A stretch of DNA of 64,000 bases from Peribacillus huizhouensis (GTDB lineage Bacteria; Bacillota; Bacilli; Bacillales; DSM-1321): NCBI RefSeq assembly GCF_014138605.1, contig NZ_JACJHX010000004.1, positions 124,001 to 188,000 of the forward strand. Direction: 5' to 3'. Made by a program: the position numbers and the translations under genes. How positions within the stretch are numbered: the stretch's first letter is position 1; each line of letters begins with the position of its first letter. The notes beneath the pieces were generated by a model. That model saw only the letters and a program-made list of their open reading frames with translations, had not been told where the DNA came from and ran no database searches. Positions 20,046 to 28,757 of this stretch are shown in pieces.

Positions 20046-22337
20046 CTAATAAAAGGTACCACATTTTAATTTTCTAACTCCATCCTTTAACCATTTCGCT
20101 GTCAATGTCTCTGCATGTAACATTTCTTCTGGTGTACCTTCTAATATAATTTGTCCACCTTGTTTTCCTCCTCCTGGGCCCAATTCTATTACCCAGTCGC
20201 TCGCCGCGATAAAGTTTAGATTGTGTTCAATTATTATGACCGAATTACCTCTATTTACGAGATTTTGAAATACGTCTAAGAGTTTTTCATTATCTTCTGT
20301 GTGTAGACCTAAGGATGGCTCGTCTAATAGATAGATTTGCCCTTCTTTTTGCAAGTGGCTTGCGAGTTTTAGACGTTGGGTTTCTCCTCCGCTTAGAGAA
20401 CTTGTCGTCTGTCCTAACGTCAGATACCCTAATCCTACGTCTTTTAGCGTTTGCACTCTTTTTATGATCTTAGGTATTTTAAAATAATGAATAGCCTCGT
20501 CTATTGTTAAATCTAAAATCTCTACTATATTTTTATCTTGGTATCGATATGACAATGCTTCGTCTGAATATCTCGTACCACCACATGCTTCACAAGGAAT
20601 TGTCACCGGATCTGCAAATGCTACGTCTGGCGTTAGGACTCCTTTTCCTTTACAGATCGAACATGCTCCTGAGGTGTTAAAGCTGAACAAACCTGCTGGT
20701 TGTCCTGTTTCTTTTGAAAATATTGCGCGAATATCGTCCATTATTCCCATATATGTAGCTAGGGTCGAACGGTTGGATATTCCTATGCCGCCCTGTCCTA
20801 CCATTATAGTTTCTGGATATCTTTTTGTGAACGCTTCCAACATTAAGGAGCTTTTACCTGAACCTGATACTCCACACATAGAGACTAAGACATTTTTAGG
20901 AATATTTACGCTTATATTTTTTAAGTTATTGTTACTTACTCTGTTTATTGTAAAATAATCTTTTATATCTCTTGGATTTTTATTTATTTTTAGCTTGTGG
21001 TTTAGGGCTGTTGCGGTGGGAGAGTCTTTTAGTCCTTGTAATTTTCCTTGATAGACAACTTCTCCTCCGTTTACACCTGCCCCAGGTCCCATCTCTATGA
21101 TTTCATCTGCTACTTTGATGACGGATAGATTATGTTCGATGACGATGACAGTATTATGTTGGGCTTTTATCCTTTTTAGCATCTGGATTAACAGATCCAC
21201 TTCCTCTGGATGGAGTCCTGCACTTGGTTCGTCGAAAATGTATGTGATATTGTTTAGACTGCTCCCTAAATGACGAGCGATTTTTACCCTTTGAGCTTCT
21301 CCACCAGACAAGGTGCCCATTTTTCTTGATAGGCTCAGATATCCTAATCCCATTTCAACTAATTGTTTTATGTGTGGGATTGCTTGCAGTGCGATATATT
21401 CTCCCAAAGGATCTTTTATTTTCTTTAGTTCTTCCAGTAGTTCTGTAAGCTCTAATTGATCGTATGCTGCGATATTTAAGCCATTTATTCTACATGCCAA
21501 TACCTTTGGATTTAGACCTGAACCTTGGCAGGTTGGGCATAAGGATCGAGTTGACACAGCTATGACGTCATCTTGGGTTACTCCTTTTAGCTTTGAGATA
21601 TCTCTATTGATATAAAGACGTGTAAATCGGGGCAATAACCCATCCCAATCATGCTTTTGAGGTCCATTTTTTGTATGAAACGGGGCATTGACTTTTTCAC
21701 CTTCTGGGGGACCATATAATAATAGACGGCGTTTTTCTTCTGGGTAGTCCTTTATCGGTTTATCTGGGTCGAATAATCCGCAGGTCATCATCCAGTTGCC
21801 TTGCCAACCTGAAGGTGATAATGGCTTAAATTTCACTGCATAATCTCGAAGTGACTTATCGTAATCGATCATCTTATTTAGGTCTGGCGCAATGACCTCC
21901 CCAAATCCACTACATTCTGGACATCTGCCAAAAGAACTTTGGCTCAAAAAATCGCTAGCAGTTCCTATTGATGGTTTTCCAATTCTTGAAAACAAAAGTC
22001 TAATTAATGGATTGATATCCATATAGGTGCCTACTGTTGAGCGGGAATTGCCTCCTATCAGTCTTTGCTCGACTACTACAACCGGACTTAAGTTTTGCAT
22101 AAGATCGGCGTCGGGTCTTTCATACCTTGGCATTTGATATCTGACATAGTGAGGATAGTTTAAAATCATTTGTCTTCTGCTTTCTCTTGCTAATGTATCA
22201 AAAACGACTGAGCTTTTTCCAGAGCCTGAAAGACCAGTAAATACGATGATTTTTTCTTTTGGTATGTTTAAATCTACATTTCTTAAATTATGTTCTTTAA
22301 GCCCTCTTAAAATGATTTCATCTTTTATTTCTGACAT
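20046..22337 (-). CDS. Short UvrA-like ABC ATPase (UvrA2 type)
   Basis: 763 residues with two UvrA-type ATPase halves: Walker A GLSGSGKSS (about 35) and GVSGSGKSS (about 500), signatures LSGGEAQRVKIA and LSGGETQRLKLA, Walker B IFDEPSAGLH and LLDEPSLGLH. Zinc-finger Cys pairs CPECSGFG, CPTCQGSG, CSICKGKG and CEACGGTRY remain. It is about 200 residues shorter than housekeeping UvrA, probably lacking the UvrB-binding region, as in UvrA2 and DrrC-like paralogs linked to drug tolerance. It stands alone, with no uvrB nearby. Role in repair or resistance is not shown by the sequence. Confidence 0.88.
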   Translation of the reverse strand: MSEIKDEIILRGLKEHNLRNVDLNIPKEKIIVFTGLSGSGKSSVVFDTLARESRRQMILNYPHYVRYQMPRYERPDADLMQNLSPVVVVEQRLIGGNSRSTVGTYMDINPLIRLLFSRIGKPSIGTASDFLSQSSFGRCPECSGFGEVIAPDLNKMIDYDKSLRDYAVKFKPLSPSGWQGNWMMTCGLFDPDKPIKDYPEEKRRLLLYGPPEGEKVNAPFHTKNGPQKHDWDGLLPRFTRLYINRDISKLKGVTQDDVIAVSTRSLCPTCQGSGLNPKVLACRINGLNIAAYDQLELTELLEELKKIKDPLGEYIALQAIPHIKQLVEMGLGYLSLSRKMGTLSGGEAQRVKIARHLGSSLNNITYIFDEPSAGLHPEEVDLLIQMLKRIKAQHNTVIVIEHNLSVIKVADEIIEMGPGAGVNGGEVVYQGKLQGLKDSPTATALNHKLKINKNPRDIKDYFTINRVSNNNLKNISVNIPKNVLVSMCGVSGSGKSSLMLEAFTKRYPETIMVGQGGIGISNRSTLATYMGIMDDIRAIFSKETGQPAGLFSFNTSGACSICKGKGVLTPDVAFADPVTIPCEACGGTRYSDEALSYRYQDKNIVEILDLTIDEAIHYFKIPKIIKRVQTLKDVGLGYLTLGQTTSSLSGGETQRLKLASHLQKEGQIYLLDEPSLGLHTEDNEKLLDVFQNLVNRGNSVIIIEHNLNFIAASDWVIELGPGGGKQGGQIILEGTPEEMLHAETLTAKWLKDGVRKLKCGTFY

Positions 22338-22403
22338 TTTGTCATCCTTTCTGATTTACTATGCTTCTTTCAGTTCTCTACAAGTTTAGCAACCCTGACA
22401 GGG

Positions 22404-22494
22404 ACAAATTCACATTCGTTTTGTGATGATTCTTTTGTTTTTAACTTTTTTATTCACCACCCATTATTAGTTTAATTACTTTTATTATACTAAT
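22404..22494. repeat. Duplicated intergenic segment, copy A
   Basis: About 90 bases upstream of the uvrA-like gene (ACAAATTCACATTCG, TTTTGTTTTTAAC, CCATTATTAGTTT) similar to 30226-30318 upstream of the DedA-PAP2 gene. Both lie before minus-strand genes. No coding sense. Confidence 0.5.
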
Positions 22495-22557
22495 TTAACG
22501 CAATGAATTGTTAAAATATTTAGAATTCAGGTTAAAGGAGGCTATTATCCTTATAAT

Positions 22558-22656
22558 GTGGCTAGGTATTTTATTAGTGCCTTTTGGTTAATCTTAGCTA
22601 TTGGGTTTTATCAAAGATATAAGGAACGACAATACAAACAGAAACAAACTATTTAA
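22558..22656 (+). CDS. Possible 32-residue membrane peptide
   Basis: From a GTG at 22558 the frame gives a hydrophobic segment (ISAFWLILAIGFY) followed by a basic tail (QRYKERQYKQKQ), the look of a single-pass small membrane protein. An AGGAGG lies upstream but 16 bases from the GTG, farther than usual, so translation is uncertain. No family recognised. Confidence 0.25.
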   Translation: MARYFISAFWLILAIGFYQRYKERQYKQKQTI

Positions 22657-22849
22657 AGAGAAGGGGCTGTCTGATAAGTCCCTCTAAATAAAGAGTCGTT
22701 TTTTCCCATATGCTTTTCTATTTTTATATAATCTATTACACCACCACTGAAAATTTTAATTCAATGTTAATGTTTATTTAATGAATAGTTTAATCTAAAG
22801 GGTTAAATTAGAACTAACAACATGAAATTAAAAATAAGGGGATATTTTT

Positions 22850-23488
22850 GTGAATAATATGATTGATATTTTTTTGCACATTGATAAACACCTAAGTCTT
22901 TACATGAATGAATATGGGGTGTTTATATATTTCATACTGTTTGTCATAGTTTTTTGTGAAACAGGTCTTGTCTTTATGCCGTTTTTACCCGGAGATTCGC
23001 TCATATTTGCGACTGGGGCTTTAGCAGCAGCCGGTTCTATCAAATTACTGCCTATTTATCTGATCTTTTGTGTAGCTGCCATTGCAGGCGATACAGTGAA
23101 TTATACCATCGGGCATTCTCTAAGGAATAAGGTTTCTGCGCGAGAGAATATTCGGTTCATTAAGAAAGAACACTTGGAAAGAACCACTAATTTTTTTGAA
23201 AAGCACGGTTCTGCAACTATCATCTTAGCCAGGTTTGTACCTATTATTCGGACCTTTGCGCCTTTCGTGGCTGGGGTTAGCACGATGCCATATCGTAAAT
23301 TTATTTTATATAATGTACTCGGCGGGTTACTTTGGGTCAGTATTGCGTTGTTTGCTGGCTTTTTCTTCGGTAACATTCCGATAGTCAAAGATAACTTCAG
23401 CATCGTGGTTCTTGGCATCGTAGTCGTTTCACTTCTACCAATTGTGTTCGCATATTTTAAAAATAAAATAGCTACTAATAAAAATTAG
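22850..23488 (+). CDS. DedA-family membrane protein
   Basis: 212 residues with four to five membrane segments and the DedA/VTT core: the reentrant loop FCETGLVFMPFLPGDSL, the conserved GDTVNYTIGH, and ARFVPIIRTFAPFVAGVSTM with the key Arg residues. DedA proteins flip or recycle lipid carriers such as undecaprenyl phosphate and phosphatidylethanolamine. Start is a GTG with AAGGGG eight bases upstream; the ATG at codon 4 is the alternative. It converges on the two-component system across a shared terminator. Confidence 0.92.
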   Translation: MNNMIDIFLHIDKHLSLYMNEYGVFIYFILFVIVFCETGLVFMPFLPGDSLIFATGALAAAGSIKLLPIYLIFCVAAIAGDTVNYTIGHSLRNKVSARENIRFIKKEHLERTTNFFEKHGSATIILARFVPIIRTFAPFVAGVSTMPYRKFILYNVLGGLLWVSIALFAGFFFGNIPIVKDNFSIVVLGIVVVSLLPIVFAYFKNKIATNKN

Positions 23489-23493
23489 ATGAT

Positions 23494-23532
23494 AAAAAAC
23501 ACGACTTCATAATGCGAAGCCGTGTTTTTTTT
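23494..23532. terminator. Bidirectional terminator, dedA / sensor kinase
   Basis: AAAAAACACG-CTTC arm pairs with GAAG-CGTGTTTTTT (one mismatch). It closes dedA on the plus strand and the histidine kinase on the minus strand. Confidence 0.85.
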
Positions 23533-24904
23533 ATACTATTTCCAAACTTGCAGGTAGAAACAATTCTACCTCGGTTCCCTCCCTTTCTTTACTTCTAATT
23601 TTTATTTCCCCTTTGTGTAATGTCATAATCTTTTTAGCAATATGAAGGCCCAAACCAGAACCTCCAGTTTCCCGACTTCTTGCTTTATCTACCCGGTAAA
23701 ATCGCTCAAAAATATTCTTAATTTCTTCCTCTGGAATCCCAATACCATAATCTTTCACCCGAACAATGGCATTTACATCATTTTTCTCTAAAAAAATATC
23801 AATTGTATCATTGCTATATTTAATAGCATTATCGAGCAAAATAATGATGACCTGCTTGATTTTTAATTCATCTGCCACAACAAAGATAGGTGATTGCTCG
23901 AAATGCAGGGTAATTTCTCTTTTATAAACCTTTTTCATTTGCTTTAAAATATCTTGACATAACAATGCGAGATCGACTATCTCCAGGTCCAACTCAACTT
24001 CTTTTTCTAATGAAGCCACATCCAAAAAGGTTTCTGTCATTTTTTGAATTCTGGTTGCTTCAGAGTGAATAGCCTGGATAGCTTCATCTGCCAATTCTTT
24101 ATCTTCAAGACCCTGCCGTCTTAACAAATTCGCATAGCTCTTTATAACGGTCAATGGCGTCTTTAATTCGTGGGAAGCATCTGAGACAAACTGAGACTGC
24201 TTTTCAAAATTTTCCTCCAACCTGTCAATCATCCGGTTAAAAGTATTGGCCAATGTTTGAAGTTCATCCTTCGTATCATTTAGAATGCGAATCTTCTTCG
24301 GTACACCGCTTCGCTCAATATCTTCCATAGTATTGATCATATTAGAAATTGGCCGCATAATCATATTCGATATCCATTTGCCGCTAAGCAATGATAAAAT
24401 AACAGCTAACATCGTGCTAACTCCAAGAATCAACAAAAGAATATCTTTCCTTGTTTCCAATCCTTCCAGTTCTTCTCCAATCTCGATACTTCCCTTTAGG
24501 TGGGGTACATTTTCTATTGGAACACGAACAATTATCACTTGCTTTTCCTTTTCATCTATCTCTATATTACGTCTCTTAGCTTCCCGTGTATGTACATATT
24601 TCCCTTTCACTTTTTTAGCTAGTTCCTTTTCATTTGTTATTTCATAAAGGATGCGTCCATCGGGCTGCAGGATGCGAATATAGGAATTCTCGGTTAAATT
24701 ATTCTTCAAATCACTTTCAATTTGATCAGATCTATCATTGGCGCGGATGTTTTTTATAAGATCCCCTGCTTTTTGAAACGCCCTATCCTCTTCCATATTA
24801 ACGGTCGTTGTCATAAACAAAATGAAGACAACAATATTAATCAAAATTAAGATGAACAGCATCCATGTGGTTGTTAATAAATTAATTTTTAAGGTGATCC
24901 TCAT
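23531..24904 (-). CDS. Sensor histidine kinase
   Basis: 457 residues. Membrane segment at about 11-33, an extracellular sensor loop to about 150, second membrane segment 153-175, HAMP (to about 230), then the kinase core: H-box FVSDASHELKTPLT, N-box IILLDNAIKYSND, G1 VKDYGIGIPEEE, F-box IFERFYRVDKARSR and G2 GGSGLGL. The architecture is that of ArlS/YkoH-type kinases. It overlaps the upstream response-regulator gene by 23 bases. The neighbourhood (DedA, BcrC, glycolipid synthase) suggests it senses envelope stress, but that is inference. Confidence 0.93.
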   Translation of the reverse strand: MRITLKINLLTTTWMLFILILINIVVFILFMTTTVNMEEDRAFQKAGDLIKNIRANDRSDQIESDLKNNLTENSYIRILQPDGRILYEITNEKELAKKVKGKYVHTREAKRRNIEIDEKEKQVIIVRVPIENVPHLKGSIEIGEELEGLETRKDILLLILGVSTMLAVILSLLSGKWISNMIMRPISNMINTMEDIERSGVPKKIRILNDTKDELQTLANTFNRMIDRLEENFEKQSQFVSDASHELKTPLTVIKSYANLLRRQGLEDKELADEAIQAIHSEATRIQKMTETFLDVASLEKEVELDLEIVDLALLCQDILKQMKKVYKREITLHFEQSPIFVVADELKIKQVIIILLDNAIKYSNDTIDIFLEKNDVNAIVRVKDYGIGIPEEEIKNIFERFYRVDKARSRETGGSGLGLHIAKKIMTLHKGEIKIRSKEREGTEVELFLPASLEIV

Positions 24905-25595
24905 CTGCGTTCTCCTTTATGGTATAGCCAATCCCTCTAACAGTAGTAATTAATGGGGTGGTGAAATCTTCCTCCGTTTTTTTCCTTAAATGTCGGATGA
25001 ACACATCAATCACATTGGTTTCTCCTTCATAGTCATAGCCCCAAACGTTTAAAAGAATATTTTCTCTAGTTACCACTTTATTTTTATTTACAATTAAATA
25101 CACCAATAAATCGTATTCCTTTGGCGTTAAGGTAATAGATGTACCAGCTCTTTTCACTTCCCGTGTGTCAGTGTTGATTGCAAGATCCTCTATAGAAAGA
25201 ATGGAATCGTCCATCATATCTTCATGATTGGAATAATGGCGGAGACAAGAACGAATTCTTGCTAATAATTCTTCAATTTCAAATGGTTTTGTTACGTAAT
25301 CATTCGCGCCTTGGTCCAGTCCAGCAACTTTATCAAACGTGGTATTTCGAGCTGTAAGAAGAATAACAGGTATGTTTTCCTTTTCCTTTCTTAATCTTCT
25401 TAACACATCCATTCCACTTAATTTTGGAAGCATCACATCTAATAAGATTAAATCAATATCTGTATGTAAAGCCGTTTCCAATCCGTCCTTACCGTTATGT
25501 TCCACTGTAACCCTGTATCCTTCATACTCCAGCTCCACTTTAAGAACACGGGCTATTTGAATTTCATCTTCTACCACTAAAATATGCGTTTTCAC
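24882..25595 (-). CDS. OmpR-family response regulator
   Basis: 237 residues. Receiver domain (1-118) with the acidic pocket VVEDE, phospho-Asp in LILLDVMLPKLSG and Lys in VTKPFEIEEL; C-terminal winged helix (about 135-230) with LTPKEYDLLVYL and VRGIGYTI. Start is a GTG with GGGGGAA upstream. It forms an operon with the kinase (23-base overlap). Targets are unknown; bcrC, divergently transcribed 645 bases away, is a candidate. Confidence 0.94.
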   Translation of the reverse strand: MKTHILVVEDEIQIARVLKVELEYEGYRVTVEHNGKDGLETALHTDIDLILLDVMLPKLSGMDVLRRLRKEKENIPVILLTARNTTFDKVAGLDQGANDYVTKPFEIEELLARIRSCLRHYSNHEDMMDDSILSIEDLAINTDTREVKRAGTSITLTPKEYDLLVYLIVNKNKVVTRENILLNVWGYDYEGETNVIDVFIRHLRKKTEEDFTTPLITTVRGIGYTIKENADEDHLKN

Positions 25596-25645
25596 TTCAC
25601 TTCCCCCTATATATTGTAAAGTTTAGAGATTCTATGATCTTCCTA

Positions 25646-25867
25646 GGCTCTTTTCGTAAAGTTTATTGTTTTGGAAATAAACAATGACCGTTCCTTTCCG
25701 CTACAGGCACTTGCTTTCCGCGGGGAGGAAGTCGAGCCTCCTCGGCGCTTTGCGCCTGCGGGGTCTCGACTTTTCCTCTATCTCCCGCAGGAGTCAAGTG
25801 CCTTACGCTCCAATCCACTCTGTGATTTCGATATTGTTAAAAGCAACAAACTCTTAGAAAAACAGCT
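25646..25867 (+). repeat. MITE-like repeat, copy R5 (second subfamily)
   Basis: Starts GGCTCTTTTCGTAAAG and ends AGAAAAACAGC like R1, but the core differs: CCGTTCCTTTCCGCTACAGGC, then GGAGGAAGTCGAGCCTCC and CGGGGTCTCGACTTTTCC. The short copy at 48514-48602 belongs to the same subfamily. The remaining part of this 645-base gap is AT-rich and holds the bcrC promoter region; no other gene seen. Confidence 0.75.
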
Positions 25868-26240
25868 ATTCAATAAAACGCACATTAACCATATATATCT
25901 TCCTACAATATCACGTGGAAGTACATTGGAAGATTCCATATTTATAGCTAACTCACCTTAAATGGGAATAGCGGGGAGTTCCAATAAAAGAATATAAAAT
26001 CAAATGACTGTTCTGTTCAAAATCATAAAATGCGACAAATAGATGCCTCCACAATCGGTTATCCTATTTTACCCTCATCTTAATAAATGACCTTCAACTA
26101 CTTTCTTGTAACACTGATTTTTTCTTTTTAATCAATTATTAATGTTTTTTTCATGGCCTGTTTAGTTTTCTTTTTTATAGTTAAGATACCCACTGAGGGT
26201 CAAAAGTACTTGAAATTTAACAAAATAGAAGGAGACTAAT

Positions 26241-26837
26241 ATGAATTACAATCTTTTTAAATCCATTAATCAATTAGCAGGTCATTACCCTTTTTTGGAT
26301 GGATTGATGGCTGGTGTGACGAACTACGCATTAATCATCTATGCCATTGTTTTGCTTCTCATTTGGTTTATTGGAAAAGATCAGTACAAGAAGACGGTTG
26401 TTTACGCTGCGATCACCGGTGTTCTGGGTCTATTCTTAAACTTCGTCATCGGTCATATCTACTTTGAACCGCGTCCGTTTGTTACCCACCCGGTCAATTT
26501 ATTAGTTAAACATACAGCGGACGCTTCATTTCCAAGTGACCATACTACTGGAGCATTCGCTCTAGCACTAGCCGTTCTTTTCGTTCATCGAAGAATTGGA
26601 ATTGGTATGCTTTTGTTTGCCTTCTTAACAGCTTTTTCCCGGATTTATGTTGGGCATCATTATCCATTGGATATATTAGGAAGCTTCATCGTTTCGTTGG
26701 TCATCAGTTCTATCGTATATAAGCTCCGTCCGTTTCTTGAACCAATTGCAAATGCAATCATTCACATCTACAACCGGATCCCGCTTGTTCCGAAAACGTT
26801 CGAAAATAAAGGTAGTTTAAAATCATTGAACAAATAA
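26241..26837 (+). CDS. bcrC: Undecaprenyl-diphosphatase BcrC-like, PAP2 family
   Basis: 198-residue membrane phosphatase. All three PAP2 motifs are intact: FEPRPF (motif 1 Arg-Pro), FPSDHTTG (motif 2 with catalytic His) and SRIYVGHHYPLD (motif 3 with His and Asp). It dephosphorylates undecaprenyl diphosphate to recycle the carrier for peptidoglycan and gives bacitracin tolerance in Bacillus. ATG follows GAAGGAGA. It sits amid other envelope genes and near a two-component system. The specific symbol rests on strong BcrC-like sequence, not on an alignment. Confidence 0.9.
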   Translation: MNYNLFKSINQLAGHYPFLDGLMAGVTNYALIIYAIVLLLIWFIGKDQYKKTVVYAAITGVLGLFLNFVIGHIYFEPRPFVTHPVNLLVKHTADASFPSDHTTGAFALALAVLFVHRRIGIGMLLFAFLTAFSRIYVGHHYPLDILGSFIVSLVISSIVYKLRPFLEPIANAIIHIYNRIPLVPKTFENKGSLKSLNK

Positions 26838-26872
26838 CAAAAACGCCGGTTTTGTAGCCGGTGTTTTTGTTT
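26837..26872 (+). terminator. bcrC terminator
   Basis: ACAAAAACGCCGG pairs with CCGGTGTTTTTGT, followed by TT. It starts at the bcrC stop codon. Confidence 0.85.
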
Positions 26873-26903
26873 CTATTCCGAATAATCCTTTTACTTAAAG
26901 CAC

Positions 26904-26948
26904 AAAAAAATCGAAACATTAACATGTCTAAAGACATGCCTGTTTCGA
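26904..26948 (-). terminator. Terminator of the UgtP-like gene
   Basis: On the minus strand TCGAAACA-GGCATGTC pairs with GACATGT-TGTTTCGA and is followed by seven T. It lies five bases beyond the glycosyltransferase stop. Confidence 0.85.
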
Positions 26949-26953
26949 CCTCA

Positions 26954-28162
26954 CTACCATCCAACCTCTGAAGAAGTGGGCTTTCTCATTCGGAAAAGTC
27001 TGTAAACCTTTGATAGTTCGAACTGGCCCGAAGGCTTAAGTGATTTTTGTTCAAGAATTCCACTCAGGAATTCCGCTATTTTCTCTGCTCCTTCCATCTC
27101 CATTCCGTTTTGAAAAGATTGAATGGATTGTTCCCATAGACGCATTTGCATATCATCGTGTAAGATGCTTAGCAATCCTAGTTCAAACGATTCTTTCTGC
27201 TTAAGTTTAAAAACCAGCCCTTTTTTTGTTAAATACTGCAGATTGATTTCTTCCTGGCCTGGAAGTACGGATTGGACAAAAATAGGTAGCCTTTTTTGTA
27301 GAACCTCACTGATGGTGACTCCGCCTGGTTTTGTGACGATTGCATCCATTTCTTCATATAAATTGTTCATTTCTACTCTTGATGAAATATAAGGGAGAGG
27401 TTTGATATGATCGACTTGCCAAGAGAGGATTTCATTGAACAATTTATTATTTTTTCCACATAGCACATAGAAATCGCATTGGGAAGATTGCTTTGACTTA
27501 CCCAATAATTTCACAATCCCACCTAAACCATTATTTCCTCCAGAAATTAATATTTTGGGTCTATCTCCTGTTTTTTTAGCCTTTGTGTTTTGGGTAATCT
27601 CCTGATGGACTGGAATTCCAGTAACCACCATCCTTTGTTCCTGTATTTGATACTTTTTACAAAATTCATTTTTTACATCTTTGCTAGGGAGGAAATGGTA
27701 GTCTATTTCCTCTCGACCCCAAACATTGTTGATAAAAAAATCCGTATAAACATTTATGACTGGAACATCACATTTTCTCTTTCTTTTTAACTGACTTAGC
27801 AGATAGGATGGGAAACCATGCGTACACACGATTAAATCAGGCTTCTCTTCTATTAGCAGCTGATCCATTTTTTTCAAAAAGAAATAATAATACCATTTAA
27901 ATGAATGATCAGTTGGTGAAGAAGAGTAGAAAAATTTTTTGTAAACATGGTCATAAGTTTCCGGTGCATAACGAATCCATTTTAAATACCAGCTCGTAAT
28001 CATTTTCTCTAGAGATGGGTTTGCATAGCTTATTAGGTCCACTTTCCTTACAAGAATTCCTTCTGTTTGTTTTTTAACGATATCCATTAATGCCTCGGCA
28101 ACTTGATGATGCCCTGACCGCATTTGTAAAAAAGGTAAGAATAGAATCTTTTTCATATTCAT
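26954..28162 (-). CDS. UgtP-like diacylglycerol glycosyltransferase
   Basis: 402 residues of the MGDG-synthase/UgtP glycosyltransferase family (GT28). The N-terminal domain shows SGHHQVAEAL and DLIVCTHGFPSYLLS; the C-terminal nucleotide-sugar domain shows ILISGGNNGLGG and the donor-binding VTKPGGVTISEVL with PGQEEIN. Such enzymes add glucose to diacylglycerol to make membrane glycolipids and the lipoteichoic acid anchor. Convergent to bcrC. A house-keeping ugtP may exist elsewhere; this could be a paralog (B. subtilis YkoN-like). Confidence 0.85.
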   Translation of the reverse strand: MNMKKILFLPFLQMRSGHHQVAEALMDIVKKQTEGILVRKVDLISYANPSLEKMITSWYLKWIRYAPETYDHVYKKFFYSSSPTDHSFKWYYYFFLKKMDQLLIEEKPDLIVCTHGFPSYLLSQLKRKRKCDVPVINVYTDFFINNVWGREEIDYHFLPSKDVKNEFCKKYQIQEQRMVVTGIPVHQEITQNTKAKKTGDRPKILISGGNNGLGGIVKLLGKSKQSSQCDFYVLCGKNNKLFNEILSWQVDHIKPLPYISSRVEMNNLYEEMDAIVTKPGGVTISEVLQKRLPIFVQSVLPGQEEINLQYLTKKGLVFKLKQKESFELGLLSILHDDMQMRLWEQSIQSFQNGMEMEGAEKIAEFLSGILEQKSLKPSGQFELSKVYRLFRMRKPTSSEVGW

Positions 28163-28296
28163 TTCATCTCCTGTTCAGCAGGAATATTAAAACTGATTTC
28201 TCCCCTTTTAATCTAACATCACATTTTTTTAAACCTTTCTTTTTCATCCATTTTTAATGAAACGGAAAGGAAATTTTTAAGTTGGTCCAAAAGAAA

Positions 28297-28341
28297 AGGT
28301 GTCAGATGCCATATGAAGTTTTCATATGGCATCTGACACCT
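28297..28341. repeat. Perfect 21-bp palindrome plus GGGGAC fragment
   Basis: AGGTGTCAGATGCCATATGAA and its exact complement around a 3-base loop, followed at once by TAGGGGACGG. This is a known style of Bacillus intergenic hairpin repeat. It lies upstream of the glycosyltransferase on its 5' side. The rest of 28163-28757 holds repeat R2 and no gene. Confidence 0.7.
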
Positions 28342-28383
28342 AGGGGACGGCCTTAATGATAGGTCAAGTATTTCTTTTTTAAA

Positions 28384-28617
28384 GGCTCTTTTCGTAAAGA
28401 TTGTTGTTTATAGCAAGAAACCAATTCGAACAGATGTTGATTGTAGTGGAAGGTGCGAGACTCCTGCGGGAAAAGCGTGTTGAGGGAGACCCCGCAAGTG
28501 CAAAGCACTGAGGAGGCTTCTGAGACCGCCCGCGGAAAGCGAGTACCTGCAACGGAAATCAACCCGGGTTATTAGTGTAAAAATGATTGAAAAGCAACAA
28601 AGTATGTGAATACAGCC
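28384..28617 (+). repeat. MITE-like repeat, copy R2
   Basis: Same family and orientation as R1, with a slightly longer core (extra GCCCGCGGAAAGCGAGTACC). Terminal inverted repeats GGCTCTTTTCGTAAAG and GTGAATACAGCC. Confidence 0.85.
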
Positions 28618-28757
28618 TTTTTAAAAGATTACGAAAACAAAAAGCAAAAAAACCAGTAAATTTACCAGTCCTAAATATGGAACATACTCCGGATTTATGT
28701 TAAACACACTTTAGATATAATAAAGGTATTGAAGATTATCATTTTGCAATGCACCCT

